Positions 1 through 7,570 of a stretch of DNA of 10,158 bases are shown piece after piece (positions within the stretch are counted from its first letter, which is position 1; each line of letters opens with the position of its first letter). The notes beneath the pieces are model-generated. The model worked only from the letters and a program-made list of their open reading frames with translations. It was not told the origin of the DNA and did no database searches. Source of the stretch: a bacterium (GTDB taxonomy: Bacteria > JAHJDO01); NCBI GenBank assembly GCA_030671985.1, contig DAOVHI010000043.1, positions 1 through 10,158 on the forward strand, written 5' to 3'. The position numbers and the translations under genes are program-made.

Positions 1-396
1 AGGATTAGGTCATTGAAAGTCAGGCAGGGTATAATATCAGCATGTTTTAAAAAAGCATATAACGAGACTCTCAAGTCGCCTCCATCGGATTATTTGGAAC
101 TAATGGAGAGAAAATTGCTGAAACTTGTAGAAATTGGTGATGAAAAGATAATATTCGGAGACCTGCATAAAGAAAAGTTCAATAGTGATTTTGTAAATCA
201 AATAAATAAGAAACTGGTTTCCATGGGGAAAAAGGGGGAACTTTGCATATCAAATACTTCAAGAACTCTAAAGTCCGGTTTCATTTTGATAAAAGGAAAA
301 CAAGAGCTCAACGCATCTTTGGAACAATTAATTAAGACGTTAAAACATAAATTACTAATAAAAATAAACAACGTTCTCTTTGGACAACAGGTATAA
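1..396 (+). CDS. atpE: V/A-type ATP synthase subunit E, C-terminal part (5' end outside window)
   Basis: Subunit E of the V/A-type ATPase, which pairs with subunit G/H to form the peripheral stalk linking the cytosolic head to the membrane sector. The reading frame is open from base 1, so the gene begins before the window. The TTG at 13 is internal, not a start. About 131 residues are visible against a usual total near 190-200, so roughly the C-terminal two thirds is present. The visible part begins with basic helix residues (RIRSLKVRQG), as at the end of the long N-terminal helix, followed by the mixed alpha/beta C-terminal head that packs on subunit B. Sequence conservation in this family is low, so the call rests on helix pattern, size and above all position directly before subunit C. 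The stop overlaps the next start by one base (TAATG), indicating translational coupling. Confidence 0.85.
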   Translation, partial: RIRSLKVRQGIISACFKKAYNETLKSPPSDYLELMERKLLKLVEIGDEKIIFGDLHKEKFNSDFVNQINKKLVSMGKKGELCISNTSRTLKSGFILIKGKQELNASLEQLIKTLKHKLLIKINNVLFGQQV

Positions 397-1424
397 TGTT
401 TATTGATAAAGCCTCATATGTAGAATATAATCCCGAATATTTGTTTGCTGTAGGCAAGCTAAGGGTCCACGAAAGAAAACTCATTAATAAGGCAGCGTTT
501 ACCCGGCTTATCGAGTGCAGTGGCTTTCAGGAAATGGTTTCCATATTAAGCGAGAGAAATTATTCAGATAATATATACTCTGTGGAAAAGCCGGAAGATT
601 TAGAAAATCTAATATTTGACGAAATGTCAAACACTATAGGTGAGATAAAAAAACTGTCTCATGATGACGAAGTAACTAATTTGTACTTATTCAGGTATGA
701 TATGCAAAATCTAAAACTCCTGATAAAAGCTGGAAAAAATTCTGAAGAGGTTAACCGCTCTCTGCTTTATAGGAGCGTAATAGACACAGATAGTCTTGAG
801 GATTCAATAAAAGAAGAAATCTTTTATGTGTTCCCCGACTCTCTCAGAGACAGGATAAAAACAATATGGCTCGAAGAAGTACAGCAGGGAAATCTTCAGG
901 AAGCGGAAATTCTTCTGGATAAATTATGGCTGGAAACAGGATATCGTTACATGAAAGAAAAAGAACAAATATTCCTGAGAGATCTGTTTTCCATATTAAT
1001 TGATCTGTATAATCTCAAGGTAATACTTAGAACTAAGGTTATGAACTATGATTCGGAAAGAGTTTATCAATACATTGCAGAAGGAGGTTTTATTGACAAA
1101 TCCGTCATGTCAAACTCCTGCAGTATGGAATTGGAAGGTATGGTGAAATTTTTTCAGTCATCGAATTATAATGAAATTATTAAATCTGGAGTTGAATATT
1201 TTGAAAAATATAATTCTTTCCGGAAATTTGAGCAGCTATGCAGCAACTTTTTAGTGGAATTTGTAGATATTGTGAAATTTCTGGTTGCCAGTGCTTCAAG
1301 TCTCATACGATACTCGGTGATCAAAGAAATTGAGCTTAAAAACCTGAGAGCTGTTTTAATCGGGAAAAATAATGGGCTTTCATCTGAACAGATCAGCCAA
1401 AATTTGGGGTACGTGTATGTCTAG
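396..1424 (+). CDS. atpC: V/A-type ATP synthase subunit C (AC39/subunit d family)
   Basis: Subunit C (equivalent to eukaryotic subunit d) is the funnel-shaped socket that seats the central stalk on the membrane rotor ring. The 342-residue length is typical. The family's three-fold internal repeat is visible: a Tyr/Asp-x-x-Asn-Leu-Lys helix recurs at residues 99-111 (FRYDMQNLKLLIK) and 203-214 (DLYNLKVILRTK). The signature KEIELKNLRAVLIGKNNGL lies at 310-328, close to the usual Leu-x-x-Val-Tyr-Val C-terminus. There are no membrane segments, as expected for a peripheral protein. The ATG shares one base with the stop of subunit E and has only a weak AGG (389-391) upstream, so translation probably depends on coupling. 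The 3' end overlaps subunit F by 8 bases. Parts of the gene are very AT-rich (14 G+C in bases 1141-1200). Confidence 0.95.
   Translation: MFIDKASYVEYNPEYLFAVGKLRVHERKLINKAAFTRLIECSGFQEMVSILSERNYSDNIYSVEKPEDLENLIFDEMSNTIGEIKKLSHDDEVTNLYLFRYDMQNLKLLIKAGKNSEEVNRSLLYRSVIDTDSLEDSIKEEIFYVFPDSLRDRIKTIWLEEVQQGNLQEAEILLDKLWLETGYRYMKEKEQIFLRDLFSILIDLYNLKVILRTKVMNYDSERVYQYIAEGGFIDKSVMSNSCSMELEGMVKFFQSSNYNEIIKSGVEYFEKYNSFRKFEQLCSNFLVEFVDIVKFLVASASSLIRYSVIKEIELKNLRAVLIGKNNGLSSEQISQNLGYVYV
1406..1409 (+). promoter_or_regulatory. Ribosome binding site deciding the atpF start
   Basis: GGGG lies 7 bases before the ATG at 1417, inside the 3' end of atpC. An in-frame ATG at 1372 would add 15 residues with no family resemblance. 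With the 1417 start the protein begins MSSIAVIG, the normal first strand of subunit F. Confidence 0.6.
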
Positions 1425-1725
1425 CATTGCAGTGATCGGCAAATCAGATATAGTTTCCGTATTCTCTGCGTTTGGAGTAAGTGTTTATCCTGTAGATAAT
1501 TCAGAGGATGCAGTGTCAAAACTTAATGAGCTGATTTCGCACAACACAGATATTGTTTTCATTACGGAAGAGCCGGCTAGCCAAATTAGAGACGTAATTT
1601 TTGACTTAAATCTGAAGATTCAAACAAGTATTACTGTTATTCCCGACCACAAAGGTTCAAAGGGACTGGCAACATCAATAATTAAAGATACTGTGAAAGA
1701 AGCAGTAGGAATGGATATTATATGA
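1417..1725 (+). CDS. atpF: V/A-type ATP synthase subunit F
   Basis: Subunit F binds subunit D in the central rotor stalk and helps regulate the enzyme. With the start at 1417 it has 102 residues, the usual family size. The compact Rossmann-like fold is readable: strand 1 IAVIGKSD (4-11), then a Gly-x-x-x-Tyr-Pro-Val segment at 20-26, the buried strand DIVFITEE (45-52), the strand [10 protein letters not shown] (71-80), and the C-terminal helix with [10 protein letters not shown] (82-91) ending in GMDII, close to the family's Gly-x-Asp-Ile end. The start overlaps atpC by 8 bases, and the stop overlaps the atpA start in an ATGA, so the gene is translationally coupled on both sides. Its normal partner, subunit D, is not encoded in this window. 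Confidence 0.93.
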   Translation: MSSIAVIGKSDIVSVFSAFGVSVYPVDNSEDAVSKLNELISHNTDIVFITEEPASQIRDVIFDLNLKIQTSITVIPDHKGSKGLATSIIKDTVKEAVGMDII

Positions 1726-3482
1726 ATGGTAAAATAATAAAAGTTTCAGGGCCTCTGGTCCTGGCGGACTGTATGCACGATGCAAGAATGTTTGACCTAG
1801 TAAAAGTAGGGGATAAAAATCTCATTGGAGAGATAATAGAATTAAGAGGCGACATAGCCTCTATTCAGGTATACGAAGAAACGGCAGGACTTGGTCCGGA
1901 TGAACCTGTTATATCAACAGGCAGACCTTTAAGTGTAGAACTTGGACCTGGTTTAATAGAATCAATATATGACGGCATACAACGTCCTCTGGATATACTG
2001 ATGAAGAAGACGGGAGAATATATTACCAGAGGTGTTTCTGCCCCGGGTATTGACCGCAGTAAAAAATGGCATTTTATGCCGTCTGTAAAAGCTGGAGACT
2101 CTGTACGTTACGGAAATACAATCGGGACAGTTCAGGAAACAAACCCTGTTATTCATAAAATCATGGTGCCTTCAGGAGTGGAAGGTAAAATAGAAAAAAT
2201 CGCAGAAGGTGAGTTCCGCGTTGAGGACATAGTCGCAGTCATTCAAACCGACAAAGGATCCAAGAACATTACTATGCTGCAACACTGGCCTGTAAGAATC
2301 CCAAGACCATATCAGAAAAAGTTAGTGCCTGAGACTCCTCTTGTTACTGGCCAGCGAGTAATTGACACATTTTTCCCAATTACGAAAGGAGGCACTGCTT
2401 GTATTCCAGGTCCTTTCGGCAGTGGAAAAACCGTTGTTCAGCATCAACTTGCAAAATGGGCAAATGCGGAGATCATTGTCTATATAGGATGCGGAGAACG
2501 CGGAAATGAAATGACAGACGTATTAATGGAATTCCCTCAGCTTAAGGATCCAAAGACAGGGGATGCATTAATGAAAAGAACTGTGCTTGTAGCCAACACA
2601 TCCAATATGCCTGTTGCCGCAAGAGAAGCTTCTATATATACAGGAATAACAATCGCTGAATATTTTCGCGATATGGGATATAGCGTTGCGGTAATGGCTG
2701 ATTCTACATCCAGATGGGCGGAGGCGTTAAGAGAAATGTCAGGCAGGCTTGAAGAAATGCCCGGCGAAGAGGGATATCCTGCATATTTACCGGCAAAACT
2801 TGCCGAATTCTATGAACGGTCAGGCAGAGTAATCTGTAAAGGAGAAGATTACAGGGAAGGCACTGTAAGTATAATAGGCGCCGTCTCTCCTCCGGGAGGT
2901 GACCTTTCTGATCCCGTTGTTCAGGGAACGCTGAAGGTTGCCAAAGTCTTTTGGGCACTGGAAGATAAGCTGGCATACAGACGTCATTTTCCTGCAATAA
3001 GCTGGATTAACAGTTATTCTTTATACCTTGATAACATCAATGACTTTCTGGAAGAAAATTTAGGCAAAGACTGGATGATAATGCGGCAGGAAGGCATGAA
3101 GCTTCTCCAGCAGGAAACTGATCTTCAGGAAATCGTACGGCTTGTCGGGATGGATACTCTTTCTGTTTCCGATCGCCTTATTCTTGAGACTGCAAAATCC
3201 ATAAGAGAGGACTTCCTACACCAAAACGCATTTCACGAGATAGATACTTACACATCACTTAAAAAGCAATACCATATGCTAAAACTAATTATGCTGTTTC
3301 ATGAAAAGTGTATTCAGGCAGTAGGCGAGGGAACACCCGTAGAATCCCTGGTTAATCTAAAAATCAGAGAAGACATAGCACGAATGCGGTTCATTGAGGA
3401 AAAAAATCTTAACAAGTTTTCTGAGTTGGAGAAAAGGGTAGAAGAAGAGATAAATCAGATAGCAGTGGAGAGTAAGGAGTAA
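1722..3482 (+). CDS. atpA: V/A-type ATP synthase catalytic subunit A
   Basis: The catalytic subunit of the A3B3 head, which hydrolyses or makes ATP. Its 586 residues are normal. Domains in order: N-terminal beta barrel (1-70, opening [10 protein letters not shown]); the non-homologous bulge specific to A subunits (about 110-185); the nucleotide-binding domain with Walker A GPFGSGKT (230-237, Lys236); the catalytic Glu in GCGERGNEM (Glu259); Walker B ending in Asp327 of [11 protein letters not shown]; the [11 protein letters not shown] segment (389-399); and a helical C-terminal domain. The P-loop carries Ser (234) where eukaryotic V-ATPases have a redox-sensitive Cys. No intein interrupts it, although this gene is a known intein site. 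The start is coupled to atpF (ATGA). The stop TAA directly abuts the TPR gene ATG. Whether H+ or Na+ is pumped cannot be told without subunits K and I. Confidence 0.98.
   Translation: MNGKIIKVSGPLVLADCMHDARMFDLVKVGDKNLIGEIIELRGDIASIQVYEETAGLGPDEPVISTGRPLSVELGPGLIESIYDGIQRPLDILMKKTGEYITRGVSAPGIDRSKKWHFMPSVKAGDSVRYGNTIGTVQETNPVIHKIMVPSGVEGKIEKIAEGEFRVEDIVAVIQTDKGSKNITMLQHWPVRIPRPYQKKLVPETPLVTGQRVIDTFFPITKGGTACIPGPFGSGKTVVQHQLAKWANAEIIVYIGCGERGNEMTDVLMEFPQLKDPKTGDALMKRTVLVANTSNMPVAAREASIYTGITIAEYFRDMGYSVAVMADSTSRWAEALREMSGRLEEMPGEEGYPAYLPAKLAEFYERSGRVICKGEDYREGTVSIIGAVSPPGGDLSDPVVQGTLKVAKVFWALEDKLAYRRHFPAISWINSYSLYLDNINDFLEENLGKDWMIMRQEGMKLLQQETDLQEIVRLVGMDTLSVSDRLILETAKSIREDFLHQNAFHEIDTYTSLKKQYHMLKLIMLFHEKCIQAVGEGTPVESLVNLKIREDIARMRFIEEKNLNKFSELEKRVEEEINQIAVESKE
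3474..3479 (+). promoter_or_regulatory. Shine-Dalgarno AAGGAG at the end of atpA
   Basis: A strong AAGGAG lies within the last codons of atpA, followed by TAA and then the ATG of the TPR gene, so the spacing is only 3 bases. A second GGAG at 3467-3470 is 12 bases from that ATG. The next in-frame ATG (3495) is 15 bases away. The start at 3483 is favoured, with the two motifs jointly giving an acceptable site, but 3495 cannot be excluded. Confidence 0.5.
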
Positions 3483-4598
3483 ATGGGAAAACTAATGCAA
3501 GAAGATAAAAAGTCTATCGTAATAAAAATCTGGAGTTACATATCAACTAATTCACTTTTAAGCGCACTAATAGTAGCATTAATAATGGTGTTATTCATTC
3601 CTGTAATATTTGAAAAGGGTTCTGAAACAAAGGAACTGAGGAAAGCAATCGAAACACAAAATCAATCAATCAATGCGTTAATGTCTCTCTTAAAACAAGA
3701 GAAGGAAGAAACACAGCCAAAATCTCAATTAGCAGGAATTGATAAAGAAAGCATCAAAAAGGCTTTGGAAAAAGAGCCTGAACTAAGAAAAATAGCAAAA
3801 GAATCGGATATTGACAAACTCAAAGAACATTTATTTGAGACTATATTATCCTCTGCTGAAGGGTTATTTTATAAAGGAAACGTCTATTGCTATGATGGCA
3901 AATTCAAAGAGGCAATAGATTCGTACACAGAAGCAATAAAGCTAAATCCGAAAGCTGTAAATGTTTATAACAATCGTGGAGTTGCCTATGATGGCTTAAA
4001 ACAATACAACAAGGCACTCGCAGATTATAATAAGGCAATCGAACTCAATCCGAAACATGCAAAGGCTTATAACAATCGTGGAGTTCTCTATTATGCATTA
4101 AAACAATACGATAAGGTACTCGCAGATTATAATAAGGCAATTGAACTCAATCCGAAATATGTAATGGCTTATAACAATCGTGGAGTTACCTATTTTACAT
4201 TAAAACAATACAATAAGGCACTCGCAGACTATAATAAAACAATTGAACTCAATCCAAAATATGTAATGGCTTATAGCAATCGTGGAGTTGCTTATTCCGC
4301 ATTAAAAGAGTTCAACAAAGCAATTGAGAATTGCAATGAGGCAATAAAACTAAATCCGAAATATGCAGCTGCTTATAACAATCGTGGAATTGTCTATACT
4401 AAATTGAAACAATACAATAAGGCAGTTGAGGATTTTAATAAGGCAATTGAATTAAAAGACGGACTTCCCAACAAAGGTGCAAAGACTTATTACAATCGTG
4501 GAACTGCCTATCGGAAAAAAGGAGACGTTGAGAAGGCTAAAAAAGATTTTGCAAAGGCAATAGAAATAGAGAAAATAAAAGAGGTCAAACCAAAGTAG
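3483..4598 (+). CDS. Membrane-anchored tetratricopeptide-repeat protein inserted in the V-ATPase operon
   Basis: A 371-residue protein of unknown specific function. Residues 1-23 are a short basic N-terminus (Lys 3, 9, 10, 15). One hydrophobic membrane segment spans about 24-43. Residues 46-76 are charged with a possible coiled coil, followed by a Lys/Glu-rich linker to about 120. Seven TPR units follow at about 123-156, 157-190, 191-224, 225-258, 259-292, 293-326 and 331-364, most with the Tyr-x-Asn-Arg-Gly and Ala-Ile-Glu-Leu-Asn-Pro-Lys hallmarks. A four-residue insert (327-330) precedes the last unit. TPR stacks bind proteins or peptides, so a scaffold role is likely, but no partner can be read from the sequence. 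The positive-inside rule suggests the repeats lie outside the cytoplasm. It starts directly on the atpA stop and is followed by a 59-base gap before atpB. It is not a known ATPase subunit. GC is about 30% in counted lines, lower than atpA and atpB. Confidence 0.9.
   Translation: MGKLMQEDKKSIVIKIWSYISTNSLLSALIVALIMVLFIPVIFEKGSETKELRKAIETQNQSINALMSLLKQEKEETQPKSQLAGIDKESIKKALEKEPELRKIAKESDIDKLKEHLFETILSSAEGLFYKGNVYCYDGKFKEAIDSYTEAIKLNPKAVNVYNNRGVAYDGLKQYNKALADYNKAIELNPKHAKAYNNRGVLYYALKQYDKVLADYNKAIELNPKYVMAYNNRGVTYFTLKQYNKALADYNKTIELNPKYVMAYSNRGVAYSALKEFNKAIENCNEAIKLNPKYAAAYNNRGIVYTKLKQYNKAVEDFNKAIELKDGLPNKGAKTYYNRGTAYRKKGDVEKAKKDFAKAIEIEKIKEVKPK
3951..4460 (+). repeat. Five tandem 102-bp units encoding TPRs 2-6
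   Basis: Direct repeats of 102 bases (34 codons). The 10-mer CAATCGTGGA recurs exactly at 3971, 4073, 4175, 4277 and 4379, always 102 bases apart, and once more at 4493 after a 12-base insertion (114 bases). Units 2-4 are especially alike at the DNA level, sharing ACAATACAA or ACAATACGA, the TCGCAGA(T/C)TATAATAA block and (A/T)GAACTCAATCC. The shared codon choices suggest recent duplication or gene conversion, not protein-level selection alone. Confidence 0.9.
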
Positions 4599-4629
4599 GA
4601 AACAAAAAAGCTAAAGGATACTTGATTGG

Positions 4630-4641
4630 GTAAATATTTAC
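4630..4641. promoter_or_regulatory. Perfect 12-bp palindrome in the gap before atpB
   Basis: GTAAATATTTAC is its own reverse complement and lies in the 59-base gap 4599-4657, the longest non-coding stretch in the window. It could be an operator half-site pair or a chance AT-rich palindrome. A TTGATT at 4622-4627 resembles a -35 box, but no acceptable -10 box stands 16-18 bases downstream, so I do not call a promoter. The atpB ribosome site AGGA (4647-4650) follows 5 bases after the palindrome, so a bound protein could also affect translation. Confidence 0.25.
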
Positions 4642-4657
4642 ATAATAGGAATAGAAA

Positions 4658-6031
4658 ATGCAAAAAGAATATTTGACTGTTAAAGAGATAGTTGGACCCC
4701 TTATTCTTGTAGAGGATATTAAAGGGGTGAAGTATGATGAGCTGATAGAAATTGCGTTACCAAGTGGAGAAGTGAGGCAGGGGAAGGTCTTGGAAATTTC
4801 CAAGGACAAAGCTCTTATTCAGGTGTTTGAGGGAACGAGCGGAATAGATATAGCTAAAACCAGAGTGAAATTTTTGGGCAAAGGAATAGAGCTTCCTGTT
4901 TCAGAGGATTTGATGGGTAGGGTCTTTGACGGGCTTGGTAAACCGATAGATGACGGACCTGGAATAATCCCTGAGAAATATTTGGATATAAACGGCAATC
5001 CTATTAATCCGTATGCGCGTGACTATCCGTCTGAGTTTATTCAAACAGGAATATCCGCAATAGACGGGCTGAACACCCTAGTCAGAGGACAGAAACTGCC
5101 TATTTTTTCCGCTTCAGGACTTCCGCATTCTCAGGTTGCCGCTCAGATCGCGAGACAGGCAAAGGTTATTGGTAAAGAGGAAAAATTTGCCGTTGTGTTT
5201 GCTGCTATTGGCATAACCTTTGAAGAAGCGGATTACTTTATTTCGGATTTTAAAAGAACGGGAGCTATAGAACGAACAGTCCTGTTCATAAACCTTGCTG
5301 ATGACCCTGCTATTGAGAGAATTGCTACTCCGCGTGTTGCGCTTACAACAGCGGAATATCTTGCATTTGAGAAAGGTATGCATGTGTTGGTCATATTAAC
5401 GGATATGACTAATTATTGCGAAGCATTGCGTTCCGTATCCGCAGCCAGAAAAGAAGTTCCCAGCAGAAGAGGATATCCGGGTTATATGTATACGGATCTT
5501 GCTTCACTCTATGAAAGAGCAGGCAGAATTAAAGATAAAAAAGGTTCTATTACTCAGATTCCTATCCTGACTATGCCTGATGATGATAAAACACATCCCA
5601 TACCGGATTTAACAGGTTATATTACAGAGGGGCAAATTATATTAAGTAGAAATCTTCACAAAAAGGGAACATCCCCTCCAATTGATGTTCTTCCATCACT
5701 TTCAAGATTGAAGGATAAAGGAATTGGCAAGGGAAAAACACGGGAAGATCATGCCGATGTTTTTAATCAACTCTTTGCTGCTTATGCAAGCGGTAAAGAA
5801 GCTCAGGAACTTGCAATTATTCTTGGAGAGTCTGCTTTGAGTGATATAGATAAAATATACTTCAAGTTTTCAGATGAGTTTGAAAAACGCTATGTGGGCC
5901 AGGGCTACGACGAAAACAGAACTATTGAGCAGACTCTGGATTTAGGATGGGAACTCTTCTTGATGCTGCCAAAATCAGAATTAAAGAGAATAAGGCCTGA
6001 ATATATAGAGAAGTATCTCAAAAACAAATAA
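4658..6031 (+). CDS. atpB: V/A-type ATP synthase regulatory (non-catalytic) subunit B
   Basis: The non-catalytic head subunit that alternates with A in the A3B3 ring and completes the active sites at the A/B interface. Its 457 residues match the family (about 458 in Enterococcus hirae NtpB). Visible features: the N-terminal barrel opening [13 protein letters not shown]; a degenerate P-loop SASGLPHS (151-158) lacking the Walker A Gly-Lys-Thr, as normal for B; the Walker-B-like strand VLVILTDM (Asp249); and LPSLSRL (345-351) holding the arginine finger at Arg350, the position known from E. hirae. The C-terminus contains [11 protein letters not shown] and TLDLGWELF. The start has AGGA 7 bases upstream. 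It is separated from atpA by the TPR gene, and no subunit D gene follows. Instead its stop is 14 bases from the convergent end of leuA. Confidence 0.98.
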   Translation: MQKEYLTVKEIVGPLILVEDIKGVKYDELIEIALPSGEVRQGKVLEISKDKALIQVFEGTSGIDIAKTRVKFLGKGIELPVSEDLMGRVFDGLGKPIDDGPGIIPEKYLDINGNPINPYARDYPSEFIQTGISAIDGLNTLVRGQKLPIFSASGLPHSQVAAQIARQAKVIGKEEKFAVVFAAIGITFEEADYFISDFKRTGAIERTVLFINLADDPAIERIATPRVALTTAEYLAFEKGMHVLVILTDMTNYCEALRSVSAARKEVPSRRGYPGYMYTDLASLYERAGRIKDKKGSITQIPILTMPDDDKTHPIPDLTGYITEGQIILSRNLHKKGTSPPIDVLPSLSRLKDKGIGKGKTREDHADVFNQLFAAYASGKEAQELAIILGESALSDIDKIYFKFSDEFEKRYVGQGYDENRTIEQTLDLGWELFLMLPKSELKRIRPEYIEKYLKNK

Positions 6032-6045
6032 TCCCATTTGAGAGT

Positions 6046-7563
6046 TTACGCTTTTTTGCGCTTTGCCAACAACCTATTCACAGCATTAACGTAAGCTTTC
6101 ACACTTGCTTCAATAATGTCTGTGCTGGCTCCCATTCCCACTGCTGTTCTATTGCCAACTGCAACTTTTACATGAACCTCGCCTAATGCGTCCGTTCCTC
6201 CTGTAACAGCTTGAAGAGAATAGTCAACTAGTTTTGCTTTGAGTTTCGTAATCTTATTAATAGCTTTATACGCTGCGTCTACAGGCCCGTCTCCGCAAGC
6301 TGCCTCCTGAAAAACTTGTTTTCCTTTTTTTAAGCTCACAGGAGCAGTCGGTATAGTTTTGTTTCCGCTCACAATATTGAAGTATTCAAGAACGTAGGTT
6401 TCCGAAGTTACGGTTATTTCATCCTCAACTATTACCTCAAGATCCTCATCAAAAATCTCTTTCTTTTTATCTGCAAGTTTTATGAATCGCTCATAAGCTT
6501 TATCAAACTGGCTGTCCTTTAGCTCAATACCAAGCGCTTTAATCCGCGACTTAAAGCCGTGCCTTCCGGAATGTCTTCCCAGCACGATTCTTGACTTTTC
6601 AAAGCCAACGGACTCAGGTGTAATAATTTCATATGTGGTCCTCTCCTTTAATACACCATCCTGATGAATACCGGACTCATGAGCAAACGCATTAATTCCT
6701 ACTATTGCCTTATTTGGTTGTACTGAAATCCCGCTCACGATGCTTATAAGTTTACTTGTTTTATAAATTTCTTTAGTCTTAATTCCTGTGGAAAAAGGAT
6801 AAATATCCTGTCTTGTCTTTAGTATCATAACAACCTCTTCAAGAGAGGTATTTCCTGCTCTTTCTCCAATGCCGTTAACAGTACATTCCACCTGACGAGC
6901 GCCGTTCACTACAGCAGCTAAAGAATTCGCAGATCCTAAACCAAGATCATTATGACAATGCACGCTTATTGTGGTTTTATTAATATTTCTTACTTTGCGC
7001 ATAATATCTTTTATCAATCCGCCATACTCATCAGGAGTCGTATATCCAACGGTATCCGGAATGTTTACAACATTTGCTCCTGCATCCACAACAGCCTCAA
7101 TAATTTCAAAAAGAAAGTCCCTATTAGTTCTGGAAGCGTCCTCTGCTGAAAATTCCACGTCTTCAATAAATCCCTTTGCATACTTAACTGCATTCACAGC
7201 CATCTTCAGAGCCTGGCTTTTAGTTTTCTCAAGTTTTTTCTCAAGATGAATATCAGATGTTGCCAGAAAAGTATGCACTCTGGATTTTTTTGCTTTTTTT
7301 AACGATTGGACACAGACATCTATATCTTTTTTAACAGCCCTTGCAAGTCCCGCAATAATCGGACCTTTAGTCAGTTCTGCAATTAAAGACACCGCATCAA
7401 ATTGCGTTGGGGACGACACGGGAAAACCTGCTTCAATAACGTCAACACCAAGCCTTGCAAGCTGATTTGCTACCTTTACTTTTCCATCAAGACTCATGCT
7501 GGCGCCAGGAGACTGCTCTCCATCACGCAAAGTAGTATCAAATATTATAACCCGATCTTTCAT
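6046..7563 (-). CDS. leuA: 2-isopropylmalate synthase
   Basis: Condenses acetyl-CoA with 2-ketoisovalerate, the committed step of leucine synthesis. At 505 residues it is a standard LeuA. The TIM-barrel catalytic domain (about 1-270) shows TTLRDGEQSPGAS (10-22) with metal-binding Asp14, FSAEDASR (138-145), the metal ligands His202 and His204 in HCHNDLGLG, and GERAGNTS (233-240) with Asn238. A linker with HESGIHQDG (295-303) and GRHSGRHG (329-336) follows. The C-terminal allosteric domain (about 380-500), with GDGPVDAA and GGTDALGEV, is complete, so leucine feedback is expected. DGEQSPG and the Asn-Ile-Pro-Asp-Thr segment favour LeuA over citramalate or homocitrate synthase. It is the last gene of the ilvBNC-leuA operon, 7 bases after ilvC. 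No clear Shine-Dalgarno precedes its ATG, so translation is probably coupled to ilvC. Confidence 0.96.
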   Translation of the reverse strand: MKDRVIIFDTTLRDGEQSPGASMSLDGKVKVANQLARLGVDVIEAGFPVSSPTQFDAVSLIAELTKGPIIAGLARAVKKDIDVCVQSLKKAKKSRVHTFLATSDIHLEKKLEKTKSQALKMAVNAVKYAKGFIEDVEFSAEDASRTNRDFLFEIIEAVVDAGANVVNIPDTVGYTTPDEYGGLIKDIMRKVRNINKTTISVHCHNDLGLGSANSLAAVVNGARQVECTVNGIGERAGNTSLEEVVMILKTRQDIYPFSTGIKTKEIYKTSKLISIVSGISVQPNKAIVGINAFAHESGIHQDGVLKERTTYEIITPESVGFEKSRIVLGRHSGRHGFKSRIKALGIELKDSQFDKAYERFIKLADKKKEIFDEDLEVIVEDEITVTSETYVLEYFNIVSGNKTIPTAPVSLKKGKQVFQEAACGDGPVDAAYKAINKITKLKAKLVDYSLQAVTGGTDALGEVHVKVAVGNRTAVGMGASTDIIEASVKAYVNAVNRLLAKRKKA

Positions 7564-7570
7564 GAGTTTT

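Noticed and set aside
1372-1416. Longer start for atpF
   Set aside because: The extra 15 residues overlap conserved atpC C-terminal codons and do not resemble subunit F, while the 1417 ATG has a GGGG 7 bases upstream and gives the standard length.
2409-2433. Possible intein at the atpA P-loop, a known insertion site
   Set aside because: The Walker A motif is continuous and the protein is of ordinary length, so there is no intein.
2704-2997. 97-codon minus-strand frame inside atpA, and a similar one at 1962-2156
   Set aside because: Both are antisense to well-conserved ATPase regions and their products look like reverse-strand shadows rich in Leu, Arg and Pro.
3951-4502. CRISPR-like array
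   Set aside because: The regular 102-bp repeats are an uninterrupted coding frame for 34-residue TPR units. The units are whole repeats, not short repeats separated by unrelated spacers.
4616-4650. Sigma-70 promoter before atpB
   Set aside because: TTGATT (4622-4627) resembles a -35 box, but the hexamers 16-18 bases downstream do not resemble TATAAT. GATACT (4617-4622) has no matching -35.
6016-6043. Bidirectional intrinsic terminator between atpB and leuA
   Set aside because: The stem is only 7 base pairs and AT-rich, the loop is 14 bases, and no U-tract follows directly. The T6 at 6052-6057 is 8 bases downstream and codes for the LeuA C-terminal lysines.
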